Part shown: positions 1 through 9,281 of the stretch, one piece after another | Position numbering within the stretch: the first letter of the stretch is position 1 | Layout: every line of letters starts with the position of its first letter | Assembly: GCA_038851035.1 (NCBI GenBank) | Contig: JAWCLH010000008.1 | Location: 1-64,000, forward strand | Reading direction: 5' to 3' | Length of the DNA stretch: 64,000 bases | Origin: Thermoplasmata archaeon | GTDB taxonomy: Archaea; Thermoplasmatota; DTKX01; VGTL01 | Translations under genes and position numbers: made by a program | The notes under the pieces: generated by a model | The model's database searches: none | What the model was told of the DNA's origin: nothing | Seen by the model: only the letters and a program-made list of their open reading frames with translations

Positions 1-180
1 AGGCCGCACTGGAGCCTCAGGCTCGAGGAGTGCGAGACGCCGTTCCAGGCGTTCATCAGGAAGATGTGGCCTGCAAAGAGAAGGGCGTTCATCAGGGAGA
101 ACATCAAGATGGTTGCCAGATATGCCCCTGCCTATCTATTGGAAGAGGGATTCACGGTAGAGAGGGGGTCCGGGACATGA
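1..180 (+). CDS. IS481-family transposase, C-terminal fragment (5' end outside window)
   Basis: Frame 1 is open from the window edge to a TGA at 178-180 and gives 59 residues. It begins RPHWSL, the typical YNxxRPHxSL end of the integrase-like (rve/DDE) catalytic domain of IS481 transposases, followed by a short basic tail. The catalytic DDE residues would lie left of the window. The frame is intact here, unlike the copy at 43856-44456, so this may be the end of a functional transposase, but the upstream part cannot be seen. Family assignment rests on the C-terminal motif plus the TDHGTQF motif of the related copy. Confidence 0.7.
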   Translation, partial: RPHWSLRLEECETPFQAFIRKMWPAKRRAFIRENIKMVARYAPAYLLEEGFTVERGSGT

Positions 181-219
181 ACTCAAATCAACGAGAGGAA
201 CTTAATTCAGGACTCCACA
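1..219 (+). mobile_element. End of an IS481-like insertion sequence (cut by window edge)
   Basis: The first 219 bases are the 3' part of an insertion sequence. Bases 63-219 match the reverse complement of 43817-43973 with a single difference (G at the gcgttc site against A in the other copy). Both copies stop matching at the same base, after a terminal ctccaca, which defines the element end at 219. That end is one arm of an imperfect 28-bp terminal inverted repeat, best seen in the second copy. The rest of the element lies left of the window. The two copies are in opposite orientation about 43.6 kb apart. Confidence 0.8.
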
Positions 220-361
220 ACCGGCAATTGCCGTCTCCTATGGGCACCTGCAAATTTTGGGCCATCCCCCATCAAATCAATATTCCCTTATTGCAGCCAC
301 GCTCCGCCAGTTTCCGCGCCCCCGCACCAGTCCGCCGCCCGGCCCACCTCGCCCCCCCGAT

Positions 362-1579
362 TCACGAGGAGAGCTCCCCCGCCACCCTCCCCAGAACCTC
401 GAGGAACGTCTTTACCTCCTCCTCGGTGTTGTAGAGGTAGAGCGACGCCCGGGCCGAGCCCTTTATCCCGCGCGCCGCGAACCAGGAGTGCACGCAGTGC
501 TGGCCGGAGCGAATCATTATGTTCGCGACCTCGTCCAGAATCATCGCGATGTCATGCGGCTCCATTCCTTCAATATTGAAGCTCGTGATTCCGCCCCGCA
601 GGGCCGGGTCGGCGGGGCCGAGAATTCTCGCCCCCGGGATTTCCTTCAGGCCCCTCGTGAGCATCGTGTTCAGCCTGACCTCGTGCTCGTGGACATTGCT
701 CCTTCCTATGTTCATCAGATATTCAGCCGCCGCCGCGGCCCCTATCACGCCGGCGTAGTCCTGGAGACCGGCCTCGAACTTCGCCGGTGGCTTCAGCATT
801 CTGTAGTCGTCGTAGGTGGTCCTCTCGACCGTGTCCCCGCCGACGATGAAGGGCCTGAGCGCGTCGAGGAGCTCGTATTTGCCGTAGAGCACTCCGGTCC
901 CCGTCGGGCCGAGCATCTTGTGGACCGAGAATGCATAGAAATCCACATTCAGCTTCCTCACGTCCACCTCGCGGTGCGGCGCGCTCTGGGCCCCATCGAG
1001 GAGCACGACCGCGCCGTGGTCGTGGGCTATTTTAATGACCTCCTCCGCGGGGATTGTGTAGCCGTCCAGGTTGGAGGTGTGGACCATCGCGACCAGCTTC
1101 ACCCTCCTGCTCATCAGCTTCTCGAAGGCCTCCAGGTCGAAGGTGCCGTCGTCCCTTGATTTGACGACGACATGCCTCACACCCTTCTCGTCGCGCAGCC
1201 TGAGCCACGGAACGAGATTTGAGTTGTGCTCCTTGTCCGTGGTGACGACGATGTCCCCCCTCTTCAGGTCGAAGGATCGCGAGACAAGGTTGAGCGCCTC
1301 GGTCGCATTGCGCGTGAAAACGATCTCCCTGTGCTCGTTGGCGTTGAGGAAGCGCCTCATCCTCTCCCGGCCCTCCTCGAACTTGACCGTGACCTCGGTC
1401 GCGAGCTTGTGCACCGACCGGCCCCCGCAGGCCGAGAGTCGGTTGTAGTAGTCGGTCATCGCCTCCACGACCTGACGGGGCTTCAGGGTCATGCAGGCGT
1501 TGTCTAGATAGATGATCGGCTTCCCGCCCACCTCCCTCTGGAGTACCGGGAAGTCGGAGCGAATTCTGGCGAGGTCCAT
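362..1579 (-). CDS. Class V aminotransferase, SufS/CsdA-like cysteine desulfurase
   Basis: The 405-residue product is a PLP-dependent fold-type I enzyme. Cysteine desulfurases take sulfur from L-cysteine as a persulfide for Fe-S clusters and thio-cofactors, releasing alanine. The N-terminus has the family pattern IYLDNACMTLKP, the PLP lysine lies in SVHKMLGPTG (K221), and the persulfide cysteine candidate is C362 in SGQHCVHSW. Length fits the SufS group. ATG at 1579 follows a TATA-like AATCAATAATAG near 1600-1612, so the transcript is probably leaderless or nearly so. The gene sits 56 bp downstream of the macroglobulin gene on the same strand, with no suf scaffold gene adjacent. A selenocysteine lyase or an isopenicillin-epimerase-like role cannot be excluded from sequence alone. 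Confidence 0.85.
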   Translation of the reverse strand: MDLARIRSDFPVLQREVGGKPIIYLDNACMTLKPRQVVEAMTDYYNRLSACGGRSVHKLATEVTVKFEEGRERMRRFLNANEHREIVFTRNATEALNLVSRSFDLKRGDIVVTTDKEHNSNLVPWLRLRDEKGVRHVVVKSRDDGTFDLEAFEKLMSRRVKLVAMVHTSNLDGYTIPAEEVIKIAHDHGAVVLLDGAQSAPHREVDVRKLNVDFYAFSVHKMLGPTGTGVLYGKYELLDALRPFIVGGDTVERTTYDDYRMLKPPAKFEAGLQDYAGVIGAAAAAEYLMNIGRSNVHEHEVRLNTMLTRGLKEIPGARILGPADPALRGGITSFNIEGMEPHDIAMILDEVANIMIRSGQHCVHSWFAARGIKGSARASLYLYNTEEEVKTFLEVLGRVAGELSS

Positions 1580-1635
1580 GGTGACCCGAGAGCGCTGGTC
1601 CCTATTATTGATTTCCTTCCTCGACCCAGCCCCGC

Positions 1636-4600
1636 TTAGCCGGTCGCCTCGAACCCCACCGCCCCCAACTCGACCATCAGCGTCGTGTTGTACATGTCCC
1701 AGGCCCTGACGTGCTGGAGCAGCGAGGTCGCGGGCCTCATCGCGGTCAGCGTGTAGTCGAGCTTCACCGGCCTCTCTCTCTCGACGCCGTCCAGGTAGAC
1801 CAGCGCCCTGTCCGCTCTCCTGAACTCATAGAAGCTTATTCTCCCTTCAGAGAGCAGCTCGCGGAAGTCGCTCTCGTCGAGCACGAAGCCCGTTGGCGCC
1901 CTGAGCTCGACCAGCACCATCCTGAGCATCCCGGCGGGGCCCCTGTATACGAGCTCCGCCTCCGCGACCACCACCTCGCCCAATGAGACCGTTGTGTTGT
2001 CGTAGCTGAGGCTCAGCTCCAGCTCCGGCGGCGGTAGGGGCATCGGCGCCGCCCACTCTATGTTCTGCTTCGTGTAGATGTGGTAGAACACACCTCCCTC
2101 GCCCGAGCTGCGGAGGCTGATGCTGACCTCCCTCGCCGCCACATTTCCCTCGCTGCTAAGGAACCAGGGCCTCAGGTCCATCATGTACGTCATGTCTTTG
2201 TTTTCATCATTGAAGCTTGCGCTCCCGACCAGCGTCCCGTTGGCCCTGACCTCGACCGTCATTGACTTCAAGGGCGTTATCTCGTCCAAGCTGTTCAGGG
2301 CTGTGAAGGCGACCGCGGTGTTGTGGGTTGAGCCCCAGTAGCCGCCAGCGCTCCTCTGGAGAACCAGGTACTTTGCCCCGGCCCTAACCAGCTCCGGCGA
2401 GCTCCCGGCCCTCGCGAGGGCCATCACCGCGTACCCCGTGGTCTCGACCGTGTTGTCGCTGCACCAGTACCAGCCCGGCTCCTTTTCCGCGTACTCCCAG
2501 TACCTCGCCCCCGAGGCCCCCTCCTTCACGGACGCGGCGAGCTTCTGGACGAGCGAGCTCCTGACGCTCCGGCTGCCCTCAGCCATCTCGAGCGCGTCGA
2601 GGCAAAGAGCGATGGTGAAGGACTCCGAGGCGCTCCCTATGTTCGCTTCGATGTATCTCACCGCTCTCTGGAGGGCGTCGCTCGAGCCGCTCAGGCCAGA
2701 GTAGGCCAGCGCGCGGGCGATGTAGGCGGTCGAGGCCAGCTTCTGGCTCTTCAGAGCGGAGTTCAGGGACCAGTGGCCGACGTCGGGTATCTCCCAGTGG
2801 CCGTCGGCGCCCTGCGCGGAGAGCAGGTAGGTCTGCAGGTCCGGGATTATGGAGGCATCGGCCAGGAAGCCGTTGTCCTGAAGGTCTTTGTACGCCTGCA
2901 GGGCCCAGGCGGTCAGCCATATATCGGGCGCCTCGCCCTGGTGCCACACGATCGCCCTTCCGTGCCCTCCCGTGTTCGAGCTCAGGTACTGGGCCTCGTG
3001 CTGGATGCCCATGTTGATAATGTCCCGGTAGCGCGTGACATTGGCCGGGTCGGGCCGGCCCTTCATGTAGTTCTCGTAGGCCACGATGTCCACCGAGAGG
3101 CGGGAGGTTGACTGCTCCCCGCAGCCCGAGACGATCTCGATGAACTGCTCCGCGCCGTCAAGGATGACCGACTCGACCCCGGCCTGTAATTTAACATAGG
3201 CCACCTCGCTTCCCGCGATTCTCCTCGGGTCGAGAGAGAAGGTCAAACGGGCGGTGTCGTCGTTCTCGAGAATTCCGTTCCTGATGTCCTCCACGAGCCT
3301 CCCGTCGGGCTCGACCGCGAGCTCCCTCACGACGATGTCCTGACGTCCGTCGGTGGTTCCGGTCACCCTGAGCCCGTGGACTCCGACCCTGAGCGCCTGG
3401 ATTGTGAAGGCGACCGAGGAGACGGAGTTCGCCCCCACGACCACCGTGGAGGTGGGGGAGCTGACCATCCTGTACCAGTCCGAGGGCGAGAGCTCGACGA
3501 GCACCGTTCTCTCCTTGGACTCGTAGTTGAAAACCAGCACTCTGAATGTGAACCTGTCGTTCCTCACGATGGAGGCCGGGAGGTCGGGGTCGACGAAGAA
3601 GGGCTGGAAGACCACCAGGCTCCCGTTTCCCACGCCGACCCGGCCGTCCACCGTCGAGCCCAGCGCCTCGACGCGCCAGGTCGTGATCGAGTCAGGGGCG
3701 TGGAGGACAAGCCGGGCACTTCCGTCCTCGCCCGTGACAACCAGCGGGTTCCAGTACCAGAGCTCCGGGAACCAGGTCCGGACTGTGACCTCTCTACCCG
3801 GGCCGATGACGCCCCGGGGCTGGTACCCCATGCCCGCGCTCCCGTTGCCGGCCGCCGATGCTTCCCCCTTAGCGGGCTGCGGAGGCGCACCGCCGGAGCG
3901 CTCGGCCTGTCCTCGGTACATGTCGCCGTAGTAGCTCTCAGAGCCCGCTCTCGTGTAGCCGGTGAAGCTGAGGGGCTGGCTGGTGTCGGAGAAGGCCGCG
4001 GGACCATGCTGGGGGAAGAAGTAGAGCGCAGCGGGTACGGCTGCCGCAAGTATGAGAAGGGAGGCGAGTAGCGCCAGCGCGATTTTTCTGAACCTGATCC
4101 CGAGCTGGATGACGCCGAAGTAGCCAGCGACACCGAGTGCTGCAACGCCGAGGAGCACGCCCCTCGACACCTCCGTGTCGCCCCCTGAGACTGCACTGCC
4201 GGCGGATCTCACTTCCGATGAATAGGTGAGGATACCTGCGTCCGGGCGGTAGTCGCTGTAGAAGTCGGAGCGGAAGAGAGGCACCACCATCTCCACGGCC
4301 CTCAATCCGCCCCACACATAGGAGTAGATGCTGTACTGCTCGAACCCGGGGTCCTTCTGAAGGTCCTGGCGAATTTCCGCGAAGGCGCTCTCCCCGCCCA
4401 TCGCGAGCAGGGCCTCGTCCACGATCGCGACTGCAAGGGCGGCGCTTGCGGGGTCCGTGCCGTTGAGCACATTGAACAGAAGCTCGACCTCCTCGCCGGG
4501 CCTGAGCTGCTGCTTCGATGGAGTGATGGTCACGTTGAGCTGGTTCGCTATCCCCACGCCGATCGCGGCGCGGTCGGTGGCGACGGTATATCTGCCCTCC

Positions 4601-6474
4601 AGCCTGTCTCCCGCCGGCCCTGACCCACCCCTGAAATAGTAGTAATAATAGTAGTCTTCGTATAAGCCGTAGTAATAGCTCTCGTACGACATGACAGAGA
4701 GCTTCCGCGCCTCAATTTCAATTGAGGGGACCATTTCCTCGGTCACCCTGAACGAGAGGTCACCCTTCCCCCCGACGAGCGCCACGCTCTTCTCAATGAC
4801 AGGCTCTCCTTCGACGAGAACACTGACGAAAGCCAGTCCGGCGACGCCGTAGAGGTCGTCCTGGGGGTCCGCGTAGACTGTGACGCGGGCGGTCTCTCCT
4901 GCATTGTAGAACCTCTTTTCAGGAACGACCTTGACTGCCGAGATGTCCCAGAAGGAGTAGCTGGTGGTCTCTGCTGCTGAGGGGTCGCCTGTCCAGACCT
5001 TTAGCTCCAGAGTTTGCTCTTTGTTATAAATAAAGGTCACGCGCGCAATGCCCCGCTGGTCCGTCACGACCTCGGGCAGGGGCCTCTTGGCGCTCCATTT
5101 CTTTAGGGAGGGGGCCACGTGTGCCCCCTGCACCGGTGCTCCAAGCGGGTCCCTGACGAGGACCTGCGCCGTGAAGGGCTGGCCTGGCGTGGCGGTCTCC
5201 AGAATCGCGGTGGCGTAAAAGGCCTCTGGGCTTAGGACGATTGTGGTGTTTTTGGCCTCAGTGTGTCCACCTGTGTCCGTGACCTCGGCCCTGATGTCGA
5301 GATTGTACTGCCTGTATTTGTCTATCCAGGAATAACCTGTATAAGATATAAATTCCCGTGCTGGGGGGAGGGTGAAGGCGCACCTCCCCTCCCTCACCTC
5401 GGCCGTGGCGTTGCCGATTATTCTGTCCACCGCTCCCGTCTCCGTCTCGTACCAGTACCACATATCGCTCGAGTAGAGGCGCGCGGTTATTCTTGCCGAA
5501 CCCTCCACCGGCTTTCCGAAGAAATAGCTCACGTATATCTCACCCGTCACAGGCCTGTCGAGGGTCAGAGGGCTGGAGACGTTCCTAAACTCTATCCCGA
5601 ACTTTGGCAGGACGTACCGCTCCACCGGCACACTTTTGACCGTAAGGGCGGAGGTTGTGCTGGCCGAGACCCTGTACTCGCCCAGAGGAAGGATATCCGA
5701 GAGGGGGTAATCTAGGAATGTGACACCAAATTTGTTCGGGACGAGCGTTGTCCTGAAGAGCTTGTTCCCGGAGGGGTCGGAGATTTCATAGGTCACATTT
5801 TCGGTGTTGGCCGCGCCGGGCCAGAAGGAGAGGGTGCGGAGGCGCATCGTCTGCCCGGGCTGGTAGCGGGGCTTGTCCATCGTCAGGTATAATTTCGGGG
5901 GAACCCGGTCTTGAACGGAGGGCCTCTCACCTCCCTCCGGCGCCTTCGATGCGAAGGCGCCCGGGTCGGCCGAGAAGGCACCCGAGTAGGATGGTTGGTT
6001 GTAGACCTCAAGCCTCCTCTGAATCGTCTCCCTGCCCGCCACAACCGTGAGGAGGACCCTTCCGTCATACTCCGGGGCCCTCTCCCGCGCCCCGGACCCA
6101 CCCGGCTGCTCCGGGACATAAAACCTCGCTTGGAGAACCCCAGCGTTGTCTGTTTTTCCATTGAAAAGCTCGAAGGTACCGCTGGAATTCGTGAGGTAGA
6201 CCCTGACTTCCTGCCCTGGAAGGGGGTCGTTGTTCCTGTCAGCGGTGACCACAAGGAGCTCGTTCCCGCCGCCGCCGAAGAGGTAGGCGTCCGTAAAGAC
6301 AAAGGCCCCCGTCGAGTAGGCGCCCGGCCGGAGGGTCCCGGAGTGGAGCGCCAGGACGGCCCCTCCGAAAACCGCTCCGAAGACCAATAGCCCACCAATC
6401 AGCAGCGCTCTGCCGGACCGTGACACTCTTTCTCTATCCCCGCTCACACCCATTCCTCCGGTCTTGCTGGCCAA
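1636..6474 (-). CDS. Giant alpha-2-macroglobulin-like protein with internal transmembrane hairpin
   Basis: The product of about 1612 residues has the alpha-2-macroglobulin plan: an N-terminal signal anchor (about 22-43), beta-rich MG domains, the thioester motif GCGEQ (1117-1121), a helical terpenoid-cyclase-like domain (about 1110-1400) and a receptor-binding-like end. Family members trap proteases through a thioester that reacts after bait cleavage. Two features are unusual. Residues 773-793 and 798-820 are two strong hydrophobic helices in mid-protein, upstream of the thioester region. Residues 597-614 hold 11 tyrosines, six in a row. There is no lipobox; the N-terminal helix would anchor it on the outer face. 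The first start is TTG 6474; ATG 6453 is also possible, and a TATA-like element at about 6488-6500 favours the later start. Family call is firm; protease-trapping function is inferred. Confidence 0.88.
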   Translation of the reverse strand: MASKTGGMGVSGDRERVSRSGRALLIGGLLVFGAVFGGAVLALHSGTLRPGAYSTGAFVFTDAYLFGGGGNELLVVTADRNNDPLPGQEVRVYLTNSSGTFELFNGKTDNAGVLQARFYVPEQPGGSGARERAPEYDGRVLLTVVAGRETIQRRLEVYNQPSYSGAFSADPGAFASKAPEGGERPSVQDRVPPKLYLTMDKPRYQPGQTMRLRTLSFWPGAANTENVTYEISDPSGNKLFRTTLVPNKFGVTFLDYPLSDILPLGEYRVSASTTSALTVKSVPVERYVLPKFGIEFRNVSSPLTLDRPVTGEIYVSYFFGKPVEGSARITARLYSSDMWYWYETETGAVDRIIGNATAEVREGRCAFTLPPAREFISYTGYSWIDKYRQYNLDIRAEVTDTGGHTEAKNTTIVLSPEAFYATAILETATPGQPFTAQVLVRDPLGAPVQGAHVAPSLKKWSAKRPLPEVVTDQRGIARVTFIYNKEQTLELKVWTGDPSAAETTSYSFWDISAVKVVPEKRFYNAGETARVTVYADPQDDLYGVAGLAFVSVLVEGEPVIEKSVALVGGKGDLSFRVTEEMVPSIEIEARKLSVMSYESYYYGLYEDYYYYYYFRGGSGPAGDRLEGRYTVATDRAAIGVGIANQLNVTITPSKQQLRPGEEVELLFNVLNGTDPASAALAVAIVDEALLAMGGESAFAEIRQDLQKDPGFEQYSIYSYVWGGLRAVEMVVPLFRSDFYSDYRPDAGILTYSSEVRSAGSAVSGGDTEVSRGVLLGVAALGVAGYFGVIQLGIRFRKIALALLASLLILAAAVPAALYFFPQHGPAAFSDTSQPLSFTGYTRAGSESYYGDMYRGQAERSGGAPPQPAKGEASAAGNGSAGMGYQPRGVIGPGREVTVRTWFPELWYWNPLVVTGEDGSARLVLHAPDSITTWRVEALGSTVDGRVGVGNGSLVVFQPFFVDPDLPASIVRNDRFTFRVLVFNYESKERTVLVELSPSDWYRMVSSPTSTVVVGANSVSSVAFTIQALRVGVHGLRVTGTTDGRQDIVVRELAVEPDGRLVEDIRNGILENDDTARLTFSLDPRRIAGSEVAYVKLQAGVESVILDGAEQFIEIVSGCGEQSTSRLSVDIVAYENYMKGRPDPANVTRYRDIINMGIQHEAQYLSSNTGGHGRAIVWHQGEAPDIWLTAWALQAYKDLQDNGFLADASIIPDLQTYLLSAQGADGHWEIPDVGHWSLNSALKSQKLASTAYIARALAYSGLSGSSDALQRAVRYIEANIGSASESFTIALCLDALEMAEGSRSVRSSLVQKLAASVKEGASGARYWEYAEKEPGWYWCSDNTVETTGYAVMALARAGSSPELVRAGAKYLVLQRSAGGYWGSTHNTAVAFTALNSLDEITPLKSMTVEVRANGTLVGSASFNDENKDMTYMMDLRPWFLSSEGNVAAREVSISLRSSGEGGVFYHIYTKQNIEWAAPMPLPPPELELSLSYDNTTVSLGEVVVAEAELVYRGPAGMLRMVLVELRAPTGFVLDESDFRELLSEGRISFYEFRRADRALVYLDGVERERPVKLDYTLTAMRPATSLLQHVRAWDMYNTTLMVELGAVGFEATG

Positions 6475-6569
6475 TCCTGTTGTTTGCTGTATATTAATTC
6501 ATCTATGAATTGTAGCTTATATGTAGCCATGTAGCGTCCGGAACTGCAAATGTCGGGGGGCCCCGGGTC

Positions 6570-7838
6570 TTAAGATGGCTCCGACCTCGCGAGCAGCTCC
6601 TGCAGCATTCGGTCGACGTCCTCCATACCAGCGGTGTTCCCGTCCCAGTTCCTGAGCCTATCGCCATGCCTCTCCATTACCTTGTTAAGAATTGCCCTGA
6701 CGTCCCTTCTCAACTCGGGGGCCTCATGGCCTGTAAAGACAAGGGCGATATACAGAGGGGGTGCGTGTTCAATAAGAATTCTGTGCTTCCCTAGACTTAT
6801 CGTGCGGACGTTGTCCCGGCCCTCGGATTTGAAGGTGTGGAGGATGAACTGCTGGACCGCTGTCAGCATTCCGCCCGCGAGGTCCTCGTCCATGGCGGCT
6901 TCCGCCCTGCTGGCTGATGAGACCCTGATGCCGTTGTAGTCCATCAGGAAGACCTGCTCCAGCCTGCACTCCTTCCACTTCAGATCGGGGGCCAGCCATT
7001 CTACGAACCTTGTTCCCGAGTCATATATCGGCCTGAAGAACCAGGTCGAGATGACGACGATGAAAAATGTGAGGAGGCGTGCCTCACGCGTGACTGCTAA
7101 ATTGAACATTACTGTGAGGACTGAAAGAATGGAATAGACCAAAGCCCCTAGTAACACGGAGGTGAGGAAAATCACGAGCCCGCTCCTTAGTATTATTTCC
7201 GTGTTCAGTATGTGGTATCGCAGCATCGCGTAGATTGCTATTCCCGATGAGAATGCCATGAAGTAGCCCGAGAGCCAAGTCACGTCCTGGCTGAGCAGAG
7301 GGGCGATGATTATGGAAAGGATGAGCCAGATAAAAGGAATCAGGAGAAAGACCACCATCAGCCCCTTCTGCGCTCTCGAGAGGGGGTTCCTTTCGAGCCT
7401 GAGGGTGTGAATCGAAAGGAACAGCACCGCGCCCAGCGCCCCTATCCAGAATATATAGAAGAGCCTGAAGACTGCGGGCTGGGCTAGTAGTAAAATCTGA
7501 ATGATCGCGGGGATATAGAGCATCGATGGGGGCCATACCCTATCCACAAGCCACCTCGCCCTGCCAATATAAAGGAGAAGGAAGTGAATCTGAAGGGGGA
7601 AGAGGGTGACAATGAAGAGGGAATTCATTAGTGTCCAGAATAAGCGTGTCTGGGCGTCGGCGGAGAGAGTTATCATCGCCCAGGTCAGGGTTGTGACGCC
7701 CGCGAAATAAACGTAAATGGCAAGAATTCTCATTACGCGTGTGTGGGGAGTGAACAGGAGGAGGAAGTAGAGCATGAGGAAGGTCAAGAGGGCTCCGGTG
7801 ATATTAGGTAGCGCCAGAGGCGTGAGCTCGTAGGCCAA
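6570..7838 (-). CDS. Polytopic membrane protein with C-terminal roadblock-like sensor domain
   Basis: The 422-residue protein has eight or nine hydrophobic helices in residues 9-265, resembling the 7TM sensor modules found in front of histidine kinases. The remainder, about 290-400, is soluble: it opens with EQVFLMDYNGIRVSS, resembling the start of Roadblock/LC7 (MglB-like) domains, and ends in a charged helix. No histidine-kinase, GGDEF or phosphatase motif is present. This suggests a membrane receptor that passes a signal through a small-GTPase-type platform domain, but that is inference. The start is TTG at 7838; the first helix begins a few residues later, so a much later start is unlikely. 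It lies 95 bp upstream of the macroglobulin gene on the same strand. I do not recognise an exact family. Confidence 0.55.
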   Translation of the reverse strand: MAYELTPLALPNITGALLTFLMLYFLLLFTPHTRVMRILAIYVYFAGVTTLTWAMITLSADAQTRLFWTLMNSLFIVTLFPLQIHFLLLYIGRARWLVDRVWPPSMLYIPAIIQILLLAQPAVFRLFYIFWIGALGAVLFLSIHTLRLERNPLSRAQKGLMVVFLLIPFIWLILSIIIAPLLSQDVTWLSGYFMAFSSGIAIYAMLRYHILNTEIILRSGLVIFLTSVLLGALVYSILSVLTVMFNLAVTREARLLTFFIVVISTWFFRPIYDSGTRFVEWLAPDLKWKECRLEQVFLMDYNGIRVSSASRAEAAMDEDLAGGMLTAVQQFILHTFKSEGRDNVRTISLGKHRILIEHAPPLYIALVFTGHEAPELRRDVRAILNKVMERHGDRLRNWDGNTAGMEDVDRMLQELLARSEPS

Positions 7839-7972
7839 GGAGGTCCCCCTAATCGATTATAAATGGACTTACGATAATGATAAGGATTGCTCCCGGGAGA
7901 AAGCAGGACTTTTCCCAGAAGATGGTCAAGAAGGAGAGACCCTAGGCGCGACCGGTTAGAGGGAACCGTGGC

Positions 7973-8464
7973 TTAAAGAATCACCAGCAGCACGAAGGTC
8001 ATCAGGAGCGCGGCCATCAGCACAAGGGCCAGGAGGAGCATCCAGCGCGCTATTCCTGGGTCAGAACCATAGACAATCGGAATTGGTCCTATAAGAACCA
8101 CCGCGCCCCCTCGTGTCCTCGCCCCTGCCGTTTCCAGCCGTGTGTCGGGCGAGCCACTGCCTGATTTCCTACTAGTATCTCCGCGCCAGAGCGCCCTCCA
8201 GACGTTACCCGCGTTGAGTGGAGCCTCATCCGGGGCCCCCTCCTCCCAGGCATCAGCCAAGCGCCGGAGAAATCCGGCGATGAGACACAGCCCCCCGGAG
8301 AAGAAGAGAAGAACCGCTAAAAAGGCAAGAGGGCCGGTGCCGTAGAAAAAGGGGATGAAGAGAGCGAGACCGGCTGCGCCCTCGCCCCTCAGCACGCTCA
8401 GTGCGAGGAGGGCGCCCCCGGCGGCGAAGAGGACGATCGAGACCCCAATGAGGCGCGGGCTCAT
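7973..8464 (-). CDS. DUF131 (TIGR00304-type) archaeal membrane protein
   Basis: The protein of about 163 residues has two N-terminal helices, a short loop with basic and polar residues, then the diagnostic GGAVVLIGPIPIVYGSD segment followed by a final hydrophobic helix. That block is the signature of the archaeal DUF131 family, whose function is unknown. ATG 8464 is chosen over an upstream in-frame ATG at 8536 because a TATA-like GGATATCA near 8490 places the transcription start at about 8464. The same region probably holds the divergent promoter of the methyltransferase gene on the other strand. Confidence 0.75.
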   Translation of the reverse strand: MSPRLIGVSIVLFAAGGALLALSVLRGEGAAGLALFIPFFYGTGPLAFLAVLLFFSGGLCLIAGFLRRLADAWEEGAPDEAPLNAGNVWRALWRGDTSRKSGSGSPDTRLETAGARTRGGAVVLIGPIPIVYGSDPGIARWMLLLALVLMAALLMTFVLLVIL

Positions 8465-8555
8465 ACGTCTCAAAATGCGGGCGGGGCCTGATATCCCTTT
8501 CGGATGGCGGGGAAACCCCAAATACAGGGATGGCATCTACCGCACAGGGTTGTTC

Positions 8556-9161
8556 ATGAAGCCGAGGCCGCGGAAGGGGGGTCCGGGCCCGTCCCTCAAA
8601 CTACCGGACTTGTACATCGAGAATCAAGAGCCATTCTCGGAGTGGCTCATGCTCGAGTACAGGCACTGCATCGAGAGCTGGGAAGGGTTGATTTTCACAA
8701 ATGTCCGTGATGAGAGGCTGATCGAGGCCCTCAGGCCCCTGAGCGTTGTTTATAAAGAAAGCGCGCGGGAGCTGGAGGGCTTCGACCCTAAGAGCACTCT
8801 TGTTCTCGACCCCGACGCAGAAAAGCCCCTCACCACCTCGGATGTCGACGCCTGCCGAGCGCTTGTCGTCGGCGGAATTCTGGGCAGCGAGGGCTTCACA
8901 GGAAAGACCAGGGAGCTTGTCACAAAAAAGCTGGAATGCCAGGCTCGGAATTTGGGTCCACGACAGCTATCCATTGACAGCGCTGTGGTGGTGGCAAGAC
9001 TCATCGCACTAGGTATGAGGCTCGAGGACATCGAACTGACCTCGGAGGTTGAGGTGAGGCACGACGTGGGTCACAGCACAGTCCTGCCTTACGCCTACCC
9101 GATTCTCAACGGAAAGGTGATATTCACCCCCGGCCTTGCGGAGTACCTGAGGAAGCACTGA
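8556..9161 (+). CDS. SFM1-like SPOUT methyltransferase (PF04252 type)
   Basis: The product of about 201 residues matches the family related to yeast Sfm1. Visible family patterns are IENQEPFSEWLMLEY near the N-terminus, LVLDPDAEKPLTTSD, the glycine-rich VVGGILGSEGFTGKTREL SAM-loop block, and the LGPRQLSIDSAVVVARLI block near the end. SPOUT enzymes carry a C-terminal trefoil knot that binds SAM. Sfm1 methylates an arginine of ribosomal protein Rps3; the archaeal target is not established, so RNA or ribosomal protein is an inference. ATG 8556 is chosen because upstream sequence is low-complexity and overlaps the divergent DUF131 gene; ATG 8475 is an alternative. Confidence 0.75.
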   Translation: MKPRPRKGGPGPSLKLPDLYIENQEPFSEWLMLEYRHCIESWEGLIFTNVRDERLIEALRPLSVVYKESARELEGFDPKSTLVLDPDAEKPLTTSDVDACRALVVGGILGSEGFTGKTRELVTKKLECQARNLGPRQLSIDSAVVVARLIALGMRLEDIELTSEVEVRHDVGHSTVLPYAYPILNGKVIFTPGLAEYLRKH

Positions 9162-9281
9162 TGCCCCGCGCGCTCTCAGGCGATTGCATTGTCCGGGCGA
9201 GCCCCACAGACCCCACGGTTGTGGGAGACGGGGACGCAAGGGACTTTGCCAGGGGGTAGAGCGATACAAGCTTGGGGAAAA

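Noticed and set aside
4200-4320. Split of the macroglobulin frame into two genes at the internal hydrophobic helices
   Set aside because: The frame is continuous without stop or start signals, and macroglobulin-type domains lie on both sides.
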